Assembly: GCF_030530635.1 (NCBI RefSeq)
Contig: NZ_JAUMUL010000035.1
Span: forward strand, 1,999-34,374
DNA length: 32,376 nucleotides
Direction: 5' to 3'
DNA from: Actinomyces sp.
GTDB taxonomy: Bacteria > Actinomycetota > Actinomycetes > Actinomycetales > Actinomycetaceae
Shown here: in pieces, positions 17,057 to 25,596 of the stretch
Layout: every line of letters begins with the position of its first letter
How positions within the stretch are numbered: the stretch's first letter is position 1
Translations under genes and position numbers: made by a program
The notes under the pieces: generated by a model
Seen by the model: only the letters and a program-made list of their open reading frames with translations
The model's database searches: none
What the model was told of the DNA's origin: nothing

Positions 17057-19375
17057 TCAGTAGGCGGCCACGATCCCTGGCGGATACTCCACCACAGCCG
17101 CATCCCCGTCAGCCTGCACGCAGGTCCCGCCGGCCTCCAGCCGCCACGACCCGCGAGCGCCGTCGGCCCGCGCCGAAATTACGCCGCCGCGGCAGGCGAC
17201 TCGGAAGGCGACCGCCGCGCAACCGTCATGCGCAGGAATCACCACCTCCCGCTCATCACCGTCCGCCAGGCCGAAGCAGCGCAACGTCAGGTCCGCCGCC
17301 CAGTCCTCCTCCGGCCTCTCCACCCGTGCCGTCACGGGCAGCACGCTCCCCTGCCGCACGTACAGCGGCAGGGTGTCCAGGCCGTGCCGCTCGCGCACCC
17401 ACCGCGGCCCAGCCACCGTCGTCCCATCCCACCAGGAGGTCCAGGTGCCTTCGGGCAGGTAGACCTCCGCCTCGCCGTCGGCGTCCATCACGGGCGCCAC
17501 CAGTAGGGCCTCGCCGAGCAGGTACTGGGTGTCGACGTCGCGGGCCCCGGGATCGTCGGGGAACTCCAGGAACATGGGCCGCATCATCGGCACCCCCGTG
17601 GCGTGCGCCTGCGCCGCCAGCCCGTACAGGTAGGGCATGAGCGAGCCCCGCAGGCGGATGAAGCGGCGGGCCACCTCCACCGCCTCGTCGTCGAAGGCCC
17701 AGGGAACGCGCACCGAGTTCGAGCCGTGCAGCCGAGCATGGGAGGACAGCAGTCCGAAGGCCAGCCAGCGCTTGAACACGCCCGGGTCCGGGGTGCCCTC
17801 GAAACCGCCGATGTCGTGGCTCCAGTAGGCGAAACCGGAGGCGCACAGGGACAAGCCGCCGCGCAGCGTCTCCCCCATGGAGGCGTAGGTGGACTCGTTG
17901 TCGCCGCCCCAGTGAACGGGGAACTGCTGTCCACCCGCCGTGGCCGAGCGGGCGAACAGGACCGCATCCCCCTGGCCGCGCTGCTCGCGCAGCAGCTCGA
18001 AGACGGTGCGGTTGTACAGCTGTGTGTAGTAGTTGTGCATTTTCTCCGGGTCCGAGCCGTCATGCCAGGCGATGCCGGTCACCGGGATCCGTTCCCCGAA
18101 GTCGGTCTTGAAGCAGTCCACACCCATGTCCAGCAGCACCCGGAGTTTCTCCCGGTACCAGTCGACGGCGTCGGGGTTGGTGAAGTCGACCAGGGCCATG
18201 CCCGCCTGCCACAGATCGGTCTGCCACACATCGCCGGCGGTGGTGCGCACCAGATAGCCGCGCGCGGCACCCTCATCGAACAGCGCCGAGCGCTGGGCGA
18301 TATAGGGGTTGATCCACACGCATACGCGCAGACCGCGGGCCTTGATGCGCTCCAGCATGCCGGCCGGGTCGGGGAAGGTGGCCGGGTCCCACACGAAGTC
18401 GCACCAATGGAAGCCACGCATCCAGAAGGTGTCGAAGTGGAAGACGCTCAGCGGCAGGTCCCGCTGCTCCATGCCGTCAATGAATGACATGACGGTGCGC
18501 TCGTCGTAGTCGGTGGTGAAGGAGGTGGTCAGCCACAGCCCGAAGGACCAGGTCGGCACCATTGGGGCGCGGCCGGTCAGCGCCGTGTAACGGCGCAGCA
18601 CGTCCTTCGGGGTGGGGCCGTCGATCACGTAGTAGGTCAGGCGCTCACCCTCCACCGAGAACTGGACGCGGGTGGTGACCTCGCTGCCGACCTCGAAGGA
18701 CACCCCGCCGGCCTCGGCGACGAATACCCCGTAGCCGGCACTGGTGAGGTAGAAGGGGATGTTCTTGTAGGCCTGCTCGGAGGCGGTGCCGCCGTCCTCG
18801 TTCCAGATGTCCACGCTCTGGCCGTTCTTGGTGAAGGCGCCGAAGCGCTCCCCCAGCCCGTAGACCCGCTCCCCCGGGCGCAGGGAGAGCTGCTCGCGCA
18901 TGTAGGCGGTCCCGTCCGGGCCGACGACGTGGGCGACGGCGCGCGGCAGGCTCGCCGTGAGCGGGCGGCCGGCCGAGGAGAACTGCGCCGCCCACTCCTC
19001 CCCCTCCCGCAGGGTCACGGCCAGCGCTCCGGCCCGCAGGACGACGGCGCCCGGCCCCTGCTCAACCTCGCCCCGGTATCCCTCCGGTGTGGTGACCGTG
19101 AAATGTGGCCCGCGGTCGCGCACGCCACGGTGATTGACCAGCTCCACCTTGATCACGCCGTCGGCGACAGCGGTGAAGGTCGCCGAGAGTAGACCCACGT
19201 TGAGCGTGTCGCCGCGGGTGGAAACGGGCCGAACGGGTGCGTAGGCATGAACAGTGCCGGTGGCCGTGCCGTCGGCGTCGGCGCTACCGCCCTCCACGGA
19301 CAGGTCGAGCAGGCCGCGGGCCTTTTCCACCGTGTAACCGGGGCGGTCGAGCCAGTAGCCGTTGGAGAACTTCAT
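17057..19375 (-). CDS. yicI: Alpha-xylosidase, GH31, YicI type
   Basis: This 772-residue protein is the same length as E. coli YicI as I recall it, and collinear with it: GLGERFGAFTKNGQ, EQAYKNIPFYLTSAGYGV, FGLWLTTSFTTDYDE and VFHFDTFWMRGF all match. The nucleophile is Asp425 in KTDFGERIP and the acid/base is Asp492 in HWGGDNES. YicI releases alpha-linked xylose from isoprimeverose-type xyloglucan fragments. The start at 19375 has AAAGGA 6 nt upstream, and it lies 31 nt after the last permease gene. It is cytoplasmic, with no signal peptide. It is the terminal gene of the second ABC operon, so it should act on the sugar that operon imports. Confidence 0.95.
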   Translation of the reverse strand: MKFSNGYWLDRPGYTVEKARGLLDLSVEGGSADADGTATGTVHAYAPVRPVSTRGDTLNVGLLSATFTAVADGVIKVELVNHRGVRDRGPHFTVTTPEGYRGEVEQGPGAVVLRAGALAVTLREGEEWAAQFSSAGRPLTASLPRAVAHVVGPDGTAYMREQLSLRPGERVYGLGERFGAFTKNGQSVDIWNEDGGTASEQAYKNIPFYLTSAGYGVFVAEAGGVSFEVGSEVTTRVQFSVEGERLTYYVIDGPTPKDVLRRYTALTGRAPMVPTWSFGLWLTTSFTTDYDERTVMSFIDGMEQRDLPLSVFHFDTFWMRGFHWCDFVWDPATFPDPAGMLERIKARGLRVCVWINPYIAQRSALFDEGAARGYLVRTTAGDVWQTDLWQAGMALVDFTNPDAVDWYREKLRVLLDMGVDCFKTDFGERIPVTGIAWHDGSDPEKMHNYYTQLYNRTVFELLREQRGQGDAVLFARSATAGGQQFPVHWGGDNESTYASMGETLRGGLSLCASGFAYWSHDIGGFEGTPDPGVFKRWLAFGLLSSHARLHGSNSVRVPWAFDDEAVEVARRFIRLRGSLMPYLYGLAAQAHATGVPMMRPMFLEFPDDPGARDVDTQYLLGEALLVAPVMDADGEAEVYLPEGTWTSWWDGTTVAGPRWVRERHGLDTLPLYVRQGSVLPVTARVERPEEDWAADLTLRCFGLADGDEREVVIPAHDGCAAVAFRVACRGGVISARADGARGSWRLEAGGTCVQADGDAAVVEYPPGIVAAY

Positions 19376-19406
19376 GGTGAATCCTTTGCTGGTTTGTCTG
19401 CTTGCG

Positions 19407-20261
19407 CTACTTGACCGCGCCGGCGGTGACGCCGCGGGTCAGGGTGCGCTGGAAGAAGAGGAAGAACAGGAAGGTCGGAACAAGCGAGACGAGCGCGCCG
19501 GCGTTGAGGGTGGGCACGTCGAGCATGCGGTCCCCCTGCAGGCTGGACAGGGCGATCGGCACGGTCTGGTTGTCATTGCTGGTGAGCATCACCAGGGGAA
19601 TGAAGAACTCGTTCCAGGTCCAGATGAAGAAGAAGATCGCCAGCACCGCCATGGTGGGGCGGACGATCGGGTAGACCACCCGCCACAGGATCTGCCAGCG
19701 GCCGGCGCCGTCGAGCTCGGCCGCCTCCAGCAGGGCCCGAGGGAAGGTGCCCAGCACGGAGGAGAGCAGGTAGGTGCCGAAGGCCGACTGGATGACGGTG
19801 AAGATGATGACGATCGACCACGGGTTGTCCGTCAGTCCGATCTTCTGCGCCATGGTGAACAGGGGGTAGATCAGCCCCTCCTGCGGCAACATGTTGGCGA
19901 TCATGAACACGGCCACGATCCAGGCGCGTCCCCGTATCCGGCCCACGCCGATGGCGTATGCGTTCAGCAGGGAAAGCAGCGTGCCGGCCACGGCCACCAG
20001 CGCCGAGGTCCAGATGGAGTTCCACAGCTTGACGGGAAAGTTGACCCGCTGCCAGAAGTAGGCCAGGCCGTCGGTGTAGATCTGCTTGGGCACAGACAGC
20101 GGACTGCCGCCGGAGTAGTCGGCCGGAGACTTGAAGGCGTTGATGACCATCAGCAGGAACGGGGCCACCATGGCCAGCGCGAACAGGCCGACGACGGCGA
20201 GCACGACCCAGCGTCCGGCGCCCCGATGGAAGCGGTCCTTCCTGAGGACGGTGTCAGACAT
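19407..20261 (-). CDS. Carbohydrate ABC transporter permease (MalG-type), second system
   Basis: This 284-residue membrane protein has about six hydrophobic segments and the EAA loop LLEAAELDGAGRWQILWRV (about 180-198). The start at 20261 follows the MalF-type partner's stop by 1 nt and has GGAGGAGGG upstream. A longer form from 20291 would add ten charged residues overlapping the partner gene. It provides half of the import channel for the YicI-type substrate. No ATPase gene is adjacent. Confidence 0.92.
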   Translation of the reverse strand: MSDTVLRKDRFHRGAGRWVVLAVVGLFALAMVAPFLLMVINAFKSPADYSGGSPLSVPKQIYTDGLAYFWQRVNFPVKLWNSIWTSALVAVAGTLLSLLNAYAIGVGRIRGRAWIVAVFMIANMLPQEGLIYPLFTMAQKIGLTDNPWSIVIIFTVIQSAFGTYLLSSVLGTFPRALLEAAELDGAGRWQILWRVVYPIVRPTMAVLAIFFFIWTWNEFFIPLVMLTSNDNQTVPIALSSLQGDRMLDVPTLNAGALVSLVPTFLFFLFFQRTLTRGVTAGAVK

Positions 20262-20262
20262 A

Positions 20263-21195
20263 TCAGCGTCCCTCCTCCTCACGCCGGGCACTGCGGTTCT
20301 GGAATACCTGGATGACGCCGGCGATGGCGATGATGACGAGTGTGAGCACGGTGGAGATGGCGGCGCCGTAGCCGACCTTCGACTTGTCGAAGAAGTTCAG
20401 GTACGAGTAGTAGCTCGGCACCAGAGTGGAGCTCTCCGGGCCGCCGCGGGTGAGCACGTATATGGGCGCGAATACCTTCAGCGCGGCGATGGTGCAGGTG
20501 AGCACGATGACGAAGGTCTCCGGGCGGATCTGCGGCACGGTGATGGCGCGGAAACGCGCCAGCCAGCCGGCGCCGTCGAGCTCGGCGGCCTCGTACAGTT
20601 CCGGGTCCACGCGCTGCAGGGCCGACATGAAGATGACGGTCGGGTAGCCGATCTGGATCCAGATCAGCACGAACATGACCGAACCCAGCGCCGTGGAGGT
20701 GGAACCCAGCCAGTTGGGCGGGTCGGTCACGCCCAGGCCGCGCAGAATCGTATTGACCGCTCCCGTCTGGGAGTTGAGGATCCAGTTCCACACGATGCCG
20801 GCCACGGAGACCGGCAGGATCTGCGGCAGGTAGTACATGGCGCGCAGGGCGGCCGCGGTGCGGGAGGAGAAGTGCTTGCCCACATAGTCGAACAGCACCG
20901 CCGCCAGCACCAGCCCGATCAGGGTCGGGATGACGACCATGGCCACAATCATCGACAGCGAGTTGCTGAAGGAGGCCCAGAACTTGTCGTCCCGTGCCAA
21001 CTCGGCGTAATTGTCCAGGCCGATGAACCTCATGGGCGACATGCCGCCCTTCCACCGGTGCAGGGAGTACCAGAGGTTCAGCGCCAGCGGCACCAGAATG
21101 ATGACGGTGAATGCGACCGTCCCGGGTAGCAGATAGGGCAGGTAGGCCAGGCCGCGCGCCCACCTGCGCACTGGCCGATTCACTCGTAGCGCCAC
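20263..21195 (-). CDS. Carbohydrate ABC transporter permease (MalF-type), second system
   Basis: This 310-residue membrane protein has an Arg-rich N-terminus and about six hydrophobic segments. The EAA loop YEAAELDGAGWLARFRAI sits near 205-222. The start is GTG at 21195, 2 nt after the binding-protein stop, with GAGGA inside the end of the upstream gene, so translation is probably coupled. Unlike the first system, there is no gap or hairpin between binding protein and permease here. Confidence 0.92.
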   Translation of the reverse strand: MALRVNRPVRRWARGLAYLPYLLPGTVAFTVIILVPLALNLWYSLHRWKGGMSPMRFIGLDNYAELARDDKFWASFSNSLSMIVAMVVIPTLIGLVLAAVLFDYVGKHFSSRTAAALRAMYYLPQILPVSVAGIVWNWILNSQTGAVNTILRGLGVTDPPNWLGSTSTALGSVMFVLIWIQIGYPTVIFMSALQRVDPELYEAAELDGAGWLARFRAITVPQIRPETFVIVLTCTIAALKVFAPIYVLTRGGPESSTLVPSYYSYLNFFDKSKVGYGAAISTVLTLVIIAIAGVIQVFQNRSARREEEGR

Positions 21196-21197
21196 CG

Positions 21198-22508
21198 TCA
21201 GTCCTCGATACTCATGTCGGCCTTGCCCTCCTCATAGGCGGAGCGCAGATCGGCGAGGACGGCGTCGCCGGTCTTGGAACCGTTGATGAGGGACTGCATG
21301 GCGGAGGTGATCTGGTCGTAGAAGCCCGCCACCGGCCAGTCCGGGTAGAAGGCCAGGCCGTCCTGCTCGTTGATCTGGGCGAAGTTCTCCGTCATGGTGC
21401 GGGTCTTGTCGTCCGTAATGGTGGAGGGGTCGCCGCTCACCGGCAGTCCGCCCTTCTCACCGAGGATCGCCTGGACCTCGTCGGACAGGGTGATGTCGAT
21501 GAAGTCGTAGGCGAGTTCCTTGTTCTTGGCGTTGGTCGGCACCACCCACAGGTTTCCGGAGGAGCCCGGGAACAGGTCGGTGCCTGGGAAGAGGAACTGG
21601 TCCCAGTTCTTCTCGGCCATGTCCCCGACGATCCGCCCGAACCACCAGGATCCGGAGACGAACATGGGATAGCTGCCGTTGATGAAGGCGGTGCCGGCAT
21701 CCTCTGCGGTCAGGCCGGCACAGTCGGCTGCCACATAGCCCTTGTTGATCCATTCCACGAGCTTGTCGGTTCCGGCCTTGATCGGGTCGGCGGTCCAGTC
21801 GACGTCGGACTCGAAGAGCTGGTAGGCGTTGACGAAGGAGCGGTCGGCGTGGGCCAGGACCAGCTGGTACCAGAGCTGCCCCATGGGGTACTCCGAGCCG
21901 GCCTCGGCCAGCGGGACCTGCCCGGCGGCGACGAAGGCGTCGCATACGGCCTCGAACTCCTTCAGGGTGGTCGGCACACTGAGCCCCTGGGCGTCGAACA
22001 TGTCCCGGTTGTAGTAGACGAATACGTACTCGCCATAGTTGGGTACCCCGTACCAGTCGCCGTCGCCCATGAGCCCGTCCTCGGTGTAGCGGGCCGTGGT
22101 CTGCAATGAGGCCGCGAGCTTGGTGTCCCAGCCGCGTTCGGTCGCCTGCTCGGTCAGCGGCTCGATGAGTCCCTGGGAGGCGAGCTGTCCGGAGGTGGAG
22201 TTGCCCTTGTTGTACTCCATGATGTCCGGGACGTCGTCTCCGGTCAGCACGATCTTGGCGTTCTTCTGCAGCTGCTCGAAGGTCTGGTCCTCGATTTTGA
22301 CGGTGACCTCGGGGTGGCGCTCCTTGAAGATCTCGATCGCACGGGCCCAGGCCTGTCCCATGGCGGAGTCGTCGGACTCGTAGTCCCAGATGGTGAAGGT
22401 GTCCGATCCGGCTCCGGATGACCCGGAGGAGCCGCAGGCGGACAGTGTCGAGCCGAGCAGGCCGGTGACGGCGGCTGCCAGGAAAGTGTTGAAGGTCCTG
22501 CGCTTCAT
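21198..22508 (-). CDS. Extracellular sugar-binding lipoprotein, second ABC system
   Basis: This 436-residue solute-binding protein has a Lys/Arg start (MKRRTFNTF), a hydrophobic segment and the lipobox LSAC with Cys25, then a Gly/Ser-rich linker. The start at 22508 has GAGGAA 8 nt upstream. The mature domain shows family 1 SBP features, such as WYGVPNYGEYVFVYYNRDMF around 160 and a FINGSYPMFVSGSWW block. It follows lacI by 108 nt and is followed directly by two permease genes and the YicI-type alpha-xylosidase. The likely ligand is an alpha-xylosylated oligosaccharide, inferred from the enzyme. Confidence 0.93.
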   Translation of the reverse strand: MKRRTFNTFLAAAVTGLLGSTLSACGSSGSSGAGSDTFTIWDYESDDSAMGQAWARAIEIFKERHPEVTVKIEDQTFEQLQKNAKIVLTGDDVPDIMEYNKGNSTSGQLASQGLIEPLTEQATERGWDTKLAASLQTTARYTEDGLMGDGDWYGVPNYGEYVFVYYNRDMFDAQGLSVPTTLKEFEAVCDAFVAAGQVPLAEAGSEYPMGQLWYQLVLAHADRSFVNAYQLFESDVDWTADPIKAGTDKLVEWINKGYVAADCAGLTAEDAGTAFINGSYPMFVSGSWWFGRIVGDMAEKNWDQFLFPGTDLFPGSSGNLWVVPTNAKNKELAYDFIDITLSDEVQAILGEKGGLPVSGDPSTITDDKTRTMTENFAQINEQDGLAFYPDWPVAGFYDQITSAMQSLINGSKTGDAVLADLRSAYEEGKADMSIED

Positions 22509-22616
22509 AATGAGGTTTCCTCTTCGTTGAGTGTCTGAAAATGGGCGTGGTGGTGGAGCCCGGCACCGGTTGGAGCCGGGAGTAGGAGGGGCAGTGGCCG
22601 GCATGAGCCGGGGCTT
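22509..22616 (-). promoter_or_regulatory. lacI-to-binding-protein gap with a weak hairpin
   Basis: This 108-bp gap lies between lacI and the binding-protein gene. CCCGGC at 22559-22564 and GCCGGG at 22575-22580 can form a 6-bp stem with a 10-nt loop and no T-run. No operator like those upstream of lacI is present. The ABC genes may be read from the lacI promoter or from an internal promoter I cannot identify. Confidence 0.3.
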
Positions 22617-23669
22617 CTAACCGGTGGAGGGCCGCTCTATTCGGAGTGGGTCCGCCGCTAAGCCGAGGCTCTTGCCCTGAACCACCGCACAGGTGACCAG
22701 TTGATGGCAGTCGGCGGGGTCGAGCTTCTCGTCGAGGATGGCCAGTAGGGCGCGCGCGGCGAATGCGCCCATGCGCTCACCGGGCGCGTGCGTGGTAGTC
22801 AAGGCCGGAACCGTCATGGCACCCAGCGTCGGTGAGGAGACCGCGCCAACAACGGAAACGTCCTGGGGCACCCGCAGTCCCATGTTGTGCAGTCCGGCCA
22901 GCAGGCCGAGGGCGGCCAGGTCGTTCATAACAACGACGCCCGTAGGCGGTTCGCCGCGTCCCATCAGCGTGCGGGCCATGGCCTGACCCGCATGCGGGCT
23001 GGCATCGCAGTCGTAGGCGAGAGGTGTCAGTCCGCGTCCCTTAGCAGCCAGCTCATACCCCCGCCGTCCTCGGACTGCGGGGCCGTATCCGGTTTGCGCC
23101 TGCGCTGCGGGACGGCCAATGAAGGCGATGCGTCGGTGGCCGAGGCGGAACAACTCGGCCACCGCGTCGTCAACGGTGCGTTCGAAGTCGATGTCCACGT
23201 AGGCCAGGCCTTCGGGGTCGGCGGTACGCCCGATCATGACGAACGGGAGCCGGGCACGCTTGAGAGCCGCAACTCGTGGGTCGTTCATCTCCACCTCCAC
23301 CAGCAGCACACCGTCGGCCTTCCCCTGGCGGACCAGGGCCACCAGCTCGGTTCCGGCCTCGGCCTCTTCCAGCGGCCAGACCGCCAGGTTGTAGCCGTTG
23401 CGAGCGGCCTCGCGCTGGGCGCCGCGGACGATCTCGAAAACGGTCTCACCCATGGCGGTGTCGAAACTCGGGAAGGTCATGGCCAGCGTTTGAGAACGGC
23501 GGCTGGCCAGTCCTCTCGCCATGGCATTGGGCTGATAGTTGAGTTCCTTCATGGCGGCGCGAATACGCCGTGCCGTCTCCGGCGCCACCGGGCGAGCACC
23601 GGATAGGGCGTAGGAGACCGTTGAGACGGCGACATTGGCCTGCCGGGCCACGTCCTGCATAGTCGCCAT
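22617..23669 (-). CDS. LacI-family transcriptional regulator (YicI/ABC operon)
   Basis: This 350-residue regulator has the N-terminal helix-turn-helix QDVARQANVAVSTVSYALSG (about 5-24) and a complete effector-binding domain. The start at 23669 is supported by AGGAGGGAG upstream. It is on the same strand as, and upstream of, the binding protein, permeases and alpha-xylosidase, so it probably heads their operon. Paired AGCGCT-centred palindromes 60-90 bp upstream of its start are the obvious operators, which implies autoregulation plus control of the whole operon. The effector is likely a xylose-containing sugar (inference). Confidence 0.92.
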   Translation of the reverse strand: MATMQDVARQANVAVSTVSYALSGARPVAPETARRIRAAMKELNYQPNAMARGLASRRSQTLAMTFPSFDTAMGETVFEIVRGAQREAARNGYNLAVWPLEEAEAGTELVALVRQGKADGVLLVEVEMNDPRVAALKRARLPFVMIGRTADPEGLAYVDIDFERTVDDAVAELFRLGHRRIAFIGRPAAQAQTGYGPAVRGRRGYELAAKGRGLTPLAYDCDASPHAGQAMARTLMGRGEPPTGVVVMNDLAALGLLAGLHNMGLRVPQDVSVVGAVSSPTLGAMTVPALTTTHAPGERMGAFAARALLAILDEKLDPADCHQLVTCAVVQGKSLGLAADPLRIERPSTG

Positions 23670-23728
23670 GGCTGTCTCCCTCCTGTGGCGGGTTGTGGAT
23701 ACTCGCGTCTTCGTCGAGCCACCATCGC

Positions 23729-23755
23729 TCGAAGCGCTTCGACTAAGCGCTTCGA
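23729..23755. promoter_or_regulatory. Tandem LacI-type operators upstream of lacI (22617-23669)
   Basis: TCGAAGCGCTTCGA at 23729-23742 is a perfect 14-bp palindrome. A second copy of its core, AAGCGCTT, lies at 23745-23752 with a matching right arm (CTTCGA to 23755). The centres are 13 bp apart. AGCGCT-centred palindromes are characteristic of actinobacterial LacI-family sites. The adjacent LacI gene is the likely partner. Confidence 0.75.
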
Positions 23756-23801
23756 TTAGTGTGCGGCAGCACTAAAGCGACGGTCAACGAAGGAGGGGGA
23801 A

Positions 23802-23817
23802 GATCGAAATTTCGATC
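23802..23817. promoter_or_regulatory. Perfect 16-bp palindrome upstream of the SorC-family gene
   Basis: GATCGAAATTTCGATC is a perfect palindrome lying 95 bp upstream of the SorC start. It is AT-centred and unlike the neighbouring lacI operators, so it probably belongs to the SorC protein (autoregulation) or marks its promoter. No promoter boxes could be assigned with confidence. Confidence 0.6.
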
Positions 23818-23912
23818 GGCTCACCCTCCGCCACCCCACCACCGAAACCGGCACTTGCTACATACCGAGACCGGCGGATACGACGCGGAGAGCGGCCCTT
23901 AAGATTGCCCCC

Positions 23913-24869
23913 GTGGGCGAGGACAGCACACGGGGCGACGTCGAGCTGCTGCTGCGAGTGGCGCGCATGTACTACGAGCAGCACCTCACCCAGGCTGACA
24001 TCGCTCAAAAGATCGGCTACTCACGCCCCAGCGTCTCACGCCTGCTCAGACGCGCCCGCGAGCAGGAGATCGTACACATCACCATCTCCCACCCACTCGA
24101 ACACATCCTGTCGGTGGAAAAGCGCCTGCGCGGGAGGCTACCGCTCAAAGCGGTCCGGGTCGCCGAGGCCCACGGGACTGATGTGATCGGCGCCGTCGGG
24201 CAGGCCGCCGCCGAGCTACTGATCGACTCGGTCGTCAACGGGCAGGTCGTCGCCGTCGGCAACGGACGCTCCATACAGGCCGCCGCGCAGCGCATCCCGC
24301 AGGTCCCACGGGTGGACTGCACAATCGTCCAACTGCTCGGCTCCATACCCGGTGGCCTGCCCTCCTGGGGCCGCGATGCACCGACCATATGCACCCGTAT
24401 CGCCAGCCAGCTGGGTGCGAAGGTGTCCCGCATGCCGGTACCACTCATCGTCGACAATCCCTCGCTGCTGCGGCCGCTCATGCGTGAGGAGAAGGTGGCC
24501 ACCACCCTGGCACTGGCCGCCCGGGCAGATGTGGCCCTCGTCGGCGTAGCCGGCGTGGAGGCGAAAGGTGCGGGCAACATCCTGGCCGAATATCTTACGC
24601 CGGATGTGCGTGAGGCCATTCGTGCGGGTGGCGCAGTTGGGCACATCCTCGATCACCATTACGACGCCGCGGGCAATCCTGTACCCACGCCACTGACCCC
24701 ACGCACGCTGGCACTGCCGCTGGACGAGTTGCGGAGCATCCCGCTGGTTATTGGAGCGGCCGGCGGCGAGGACAAGGTGGAGGCTATTGTCGGCGCGATT
24801 CGGGGCGGCATCCTCAGCGCGCTGGCCACCGACTACCAGACCGCACTGTCAATCCTCGGCATGCTCTGA
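23913..24869 (+). CDS. SorC-family sugar-binding transcriptional regulator
   Basis: This 318-residue protein has an N-terminal sigma-70-region-4-like helix-turn-helix (LTQADIAQKIGYSRPSVSRL, about 25-44), then the SorC sugar-binding domain (VGNGRSI, VQLLGSIPGG, GVAGVEAKGAGN and IGAAGGEDK blocks). SorC proteins sense phosphorylated sugars and control polyol or sugar operons. The start is GTG at 23913 with a poor ribosome site; the next ATG (23968) falls inside the DNA-binding region, so GTG is kept. It is divergent from lacI and is the only regulator near the PTS/aldolase/kinase operon at 26215-31953. Control of that operon is plausible but unproven, because 1.3 kb of non-coding sequence separates them. 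Confidence 0.88.
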   Translation: MGEDSTRGDVELLLRVARMYYEQHLTQADIAQKIGYSRPSVSRLLRRAREQEIVHITISHPLEHILSVEKRLRGRLPLKAVRVAEAHGTDVIGAVGQAAAELLIDSVVNGQVVAVGNGRSIQAAAQRIPQVPRVDCTIVQLLGSIPGGLPSWGRDAPTICTRIASQLGAKVSRMPVPLIVDNPSLLRPLMREEKVATTLALAARADVALVGVAGVEAKGAGNILAEYLTPDVREAIRAGGAVGHILDHHYDAAGNPVPTPLTPRTLALPLDELRSIPLVIGAAGGEDKVEAIVGAIRGGILSALATDYQTALSILGML

Positions 24870-25241
24870 ACCGGGATGCGACCCGATGTATCGGCCCGGA
24901 GTGATCACCTTGAACGCGCAGTGGACGTTGCCAGATGCGTCACCCGAAGGCGGCGCTTGCGGTTTTGGGGTGTGGTGGGTATGGGTGTGGGTGTTTGGTG
25001 GTGTGGTTCGGGCCTCTGTGGTGGGTTTGCGTCGAGGGTCCTGGTGTGCAGGCCCGCGGCGCTGGCGTCCGCGGCACCTGGGGTACGGCAGCAGAAGCAC
25101 TGGAGGTACTGGAATCACTGGTCGGTGCCGTCAACCGCTACGAGCCCGATCCGGCGCCCGCACACTCCCAACGATCCCAACGGATCATCCACGCACGCCA
25201 ACACCGCCTGAGCTGATGGCCCGCCATCGTCTCAGGTTCGG

Positions 25242-25492
25242 CGAGAACGACCCTGCCTACCCGAGAACGACCCCGGCCCGGCCAACACGTCCTCTTCATC
25301 CCCAAACCCTCCACGTTCGGGAGGGTTTGGGGCTCATGAGGTCGTGTTCGACCAGCGCAGGTCGTTCTCGGGCGGGCAAGGACGTTCTCGGGCATACAAG
25401 GTCGTTTTCGGGCCGACGGGGACGCTCTCGGACGTACAAGGTCGTTCTCTCGGGTCGGCGGGGACATTGTCGGGCCGGTAGGGGCGCTCTCG
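25242..25492. repeat. Symmetric palindrome of 20-bp tandem units around a 13-bp hairpin
   Basis: Right-hand units with core GTCGTTCTCG (or GACGTTCTCG) start at 25341, 25361, 25381, 25401, 25421, 25441, 25463 and 25483, a 20-bp period with one 22-bp step. Left-hand units in inverted orientation (CGAGAACGAC) occupy 25242-25251 and 25262-25271, with a weaker one at 25282-25291. The centre is a perfect 13-bp stem, CCCCAAACCCTCC at 25300-25312 and its complement at 25320-25332, with a 7-nt loop. The three left units mirror the first three right units exactly about position 25316. Function unknown. Confidence 0.85.
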
Positions 25493-25515
25493 GCGTTGGC
25501 CGGGTGGTCGTCAAG

Positions 25516-25596
25516 GACGCGGGTTAAACCTCCACGACGTGGGCCGGCCTTCGAGGACGCCTTCCCGGGCGGCGTCCTCAAGGGCCAACCCGCGTC
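25516..25596. repeat. Nested stem-loops
   Basis: The outer arms are GACGCGGGTT at 25516-25525 and AACCCGCGTC at 25587-25596. The inner arms are GAGGACGCC at 25553-25561 and GGCGTCCTC at 25571-25579 with a 9-nt loop. All arms are perfectly complementary, and the inner stem can extend by CCTT/AAGG past a one-base bulge. It could fold as a structured RNA or be part of the repeat cluster. Confidence 0.5.

Noticed and set aside
25341..25492. CRISPR-like array
   Set aside because: The repeats are head to tail with a 20-bp period and no unique spacers, they are degenerate, and no cas genes are present.
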